This document shows positions 32,101 to 32,467 of a DNA stretch of 32,467 bases, piece by piece; position 1 is the first letter of the stretch; every line of letters begins with the position of its first letter. The notes beneath the pieces are model-generated. The model was not told the DNA's origin. It saw only the letters and a list, made by a program, of their open reading frames with translations, and did not search any database. Origin of the DNA: Actinomycetota bacterium (lineage in GTDB: Bacteria; Actinomycetota; Actinomycetes; S36-B12; GCA-2699445); NCBI GenBank assembly GCA_029978705.1, contig JAPOIY010000029.1, forward strand, positions 1-32,467, written 5' to 3'. Made by a program: the position numbers and the translations under genes.

Positions 32101-32467
32101 CTGCGCCACCGCCCAGCGGTACAGCCGCGCCGCCACCGGCACGGACCGCCGGCTCACCCACGGCCGCGCGGGGTCGGCGTCCGGCACCGCCGTCAGGTGG
32201 CACACCACCTCGACCCGGACGTTGCCGGCTCCCATCAGGTCCTGCCACCGCCGCAGGGCGGCCGTGGCCACGTCGGGGCGCCGGGCCGCCACCGCCCGGC
32301 CGCACTCCGAGTCGGGGCCCAGCAGCGCGACGACGTCGCCCCCCGCCGCGTGGCGGGCCAGCATCTCCTCGGTGAGCACGGGCTGCCCCCGCTGCCCTGC
32401 CAGATGGGCCGCGGACACCGTCCGGCACAGCGCCGCCCACCCGCGCCGGTTGCGGGCCAGCAGCACG
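29119..32467 (-). CDS. dnaE2: Error-prone DNA polymerase DnaE2 (5' end outside window)
   Basis: At least 1115 residues of a C-family polymerase. Roughly the first 100 residues, with the start of the PHP domain, lie beyond the right edge. Visible parts: the rest of PHP, ARGSGAGSLVNHLLGVSGVDP, the catalytic PDIDIDVES (two Asp), and LGFLKLDVLGI (third Asp). SFGFCKAHAAAFALPTYQSAWLK and an OB fold (LVAGVKVATQTPPVRSGRRVVFLTVDDGTGP, split by position) follow. The end GKVWHSSPGSSGW is complete and typical of actinobacterial DnaE2. The enzyme does SOS-type mutagenic bypass together with a Y-family partner. Here dinB follows directly. An imuB/imuA' gene, the usual partner, is not in the window. Confidence 0.96.
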   Translation of the reverse strand, partial: VLLARNRRGWAALCRTVSAAHLAGQRGQPVLTEEMLARHAAGGDVVALLGPDSECGRAVAARRPDVATAALRRWQDLMGAGNVRVEVVCHLTAVPDADPARPWVSRRSVPVAARLYRWAVAQGVEPVLGNAVRHAEPAQAPVVDVLDAIRRLVPLDARHLDRGNAEGFLKSGAQMCAVAERVLAAAGYPDAAGRARRWLERTADLGRSLALDPVADLGLGSVHVPELSVLGLPAAPPDRLLRSRCDAELHRRYPDGAAHRAAARRLTAELDVIAGLGFAGYFLTVADVVDLIRDAGVRVAARGSGAGSLVNHLLGVSGVDPMRHGLLMERFLSPLRRALPDIDIDVESARRPEIYRLILERFGGERCACVSMMDTYRVRHAIRDVGAALAFPPGEIDALAKAFPRIAARDARAALAELPELRESGVGRLAAGGKLDPFLDLVQSLDGLPRHIAVHPCGVLLSDTSLLDRTPVEASWQGFPMSQFDKDDVEELGFLKLDVLGIRMQSAMAHAVTEIRRTTGEEVDIDAVDLADGPTFDLIRSSRTLGCFQIESPGQRELLGKFAPESFDDLIIDISLFRPGPVKSDMITPFLRARHGWQEAEYCHDDLRGILAETAGVVVFHEQVIRMIAVITGCSLAAADEARRTLGSPAGQERVRAWFYPTALARGYDLPVVEQVWDVLAAFASFGFCKAHAAAFALPTYQSAWLKTHHPAAFLAGVLTHDPGMYPKRLLLDDARQHGVAVLGVDINRSGADYRVEAVVDRGWGIRVPLSEISGISGTEVAGIVAGQPYHSLTDLWRRAGLSRPVAERLVLAGGLDVLHGVGGAAGGGRATRRDLLLHLGDLARYSSTGQRRGRRTPPAGTDPVAAARRQAAAPAPVVPAAERPAQLTFDLAPDHIEPSGLPEMNAGERVRAEMEILGLDVSSHVVSFYDDLLRALGVVRADRLLTCRADAEVLVAGVKVATQTPPVRSGRRVVFLTVDDGTGPVDATFFEDAQGPYAATLFHSWLLLVRGHVRRTGPRGLSLRATGCWELSGVRQVWQEQGVAGVQHLLRSADPTVPGVGVPRRGPGGAGQERRVLVHASGFRTSPYSDVAPAGADPRSPGKVWHSSPGSSGW

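Overview
The window is a high-GC chromosomal stretch of an actinomycete (phylum Actinomycetota). The evidence is a complete mraZ-to-yggT division and cell-wall (dcw) cluster with SepF, an IleS of the actinobacterial HHIEA/KMSKH type, a DUF3040 gene upstream of mraZ, a DnaE2-type polymerase and a MurE with the DNPR motif of diaminopimelate-adding enzymes. No order or genus can be fixed from the sequence alone. No rRNA, tRNA, CRISPR array, transposase or phage gene was seen.

Left part (1-4869): the 5' part of a Lys/Ala-rich repeat protein runs off the left edge on the minus strand. Divergent from it, on the plus strand, are a secreted glycerophosphodiester phosphodiesterase-like protein and ileS, which is preceded by a structured leader. 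IleS converges on the dcw cluster with a 3-nt gap.

Centre (4873-24024): one long minus-strand array, in transcription order mraZ, rsmH, ftsL-like, ftsI, murE, murF, mraY, murD, ftsW, murG, murC, ftsQ, a lipoprotein gene, an apbE-like gene, ftsZ, pgeF, yggS, sepF, yggT. Most junctions are 4-nt ATGA/GTGA overlaps, so the genes are probably translationally coupled. The Mur enzymes build the UDP-MurNAc-pentapeptide and lipid II. FtsW and FtsI polymerise and cross-link septal peptidoglycan. FtsQ and FtsL link them to the FtsZ ring, which SepF tethers to the membrane. The regulatory layer is unusually readable: a TTGGCG-17-TACGGT promoter overlain by four 10-bp-spaced TGGRG repeats (MraZ boxes), two tandem hairpins with an identical ACUUCCCCG loop between mraZ and rsmH (mraW RNA motif), a separate ftsZ promoter with a two-hairpin leader, and a third copy of the ACUUCCCCG nonamer in front of sepF, inside a small hairpin that contains the sepF ribosome-binding site. 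Two features depart from the usual actinobacterial layout: a lipoprotein/apbE pair between ftsQ and ftsZ, and no divIVA after yggT.

Right part (24222-32467): an SDR oxidoreductase and a divergent TetR regulator share a 17-bp palindromic operator. Then come a SAM methyltransferase and a DUF3040 membrane protein (same strand), a divergent PAP2 phosphatase, and a dnaE2-dinB translesion-synthesis operon whose 5' end lies beyond the right edge.

The most promising observations are the ACUUCCCCG hairpin at sepF, which may link sepF to the same control as the mraW RNA, and the lipoprotein/apbE insertion in the division cluster.
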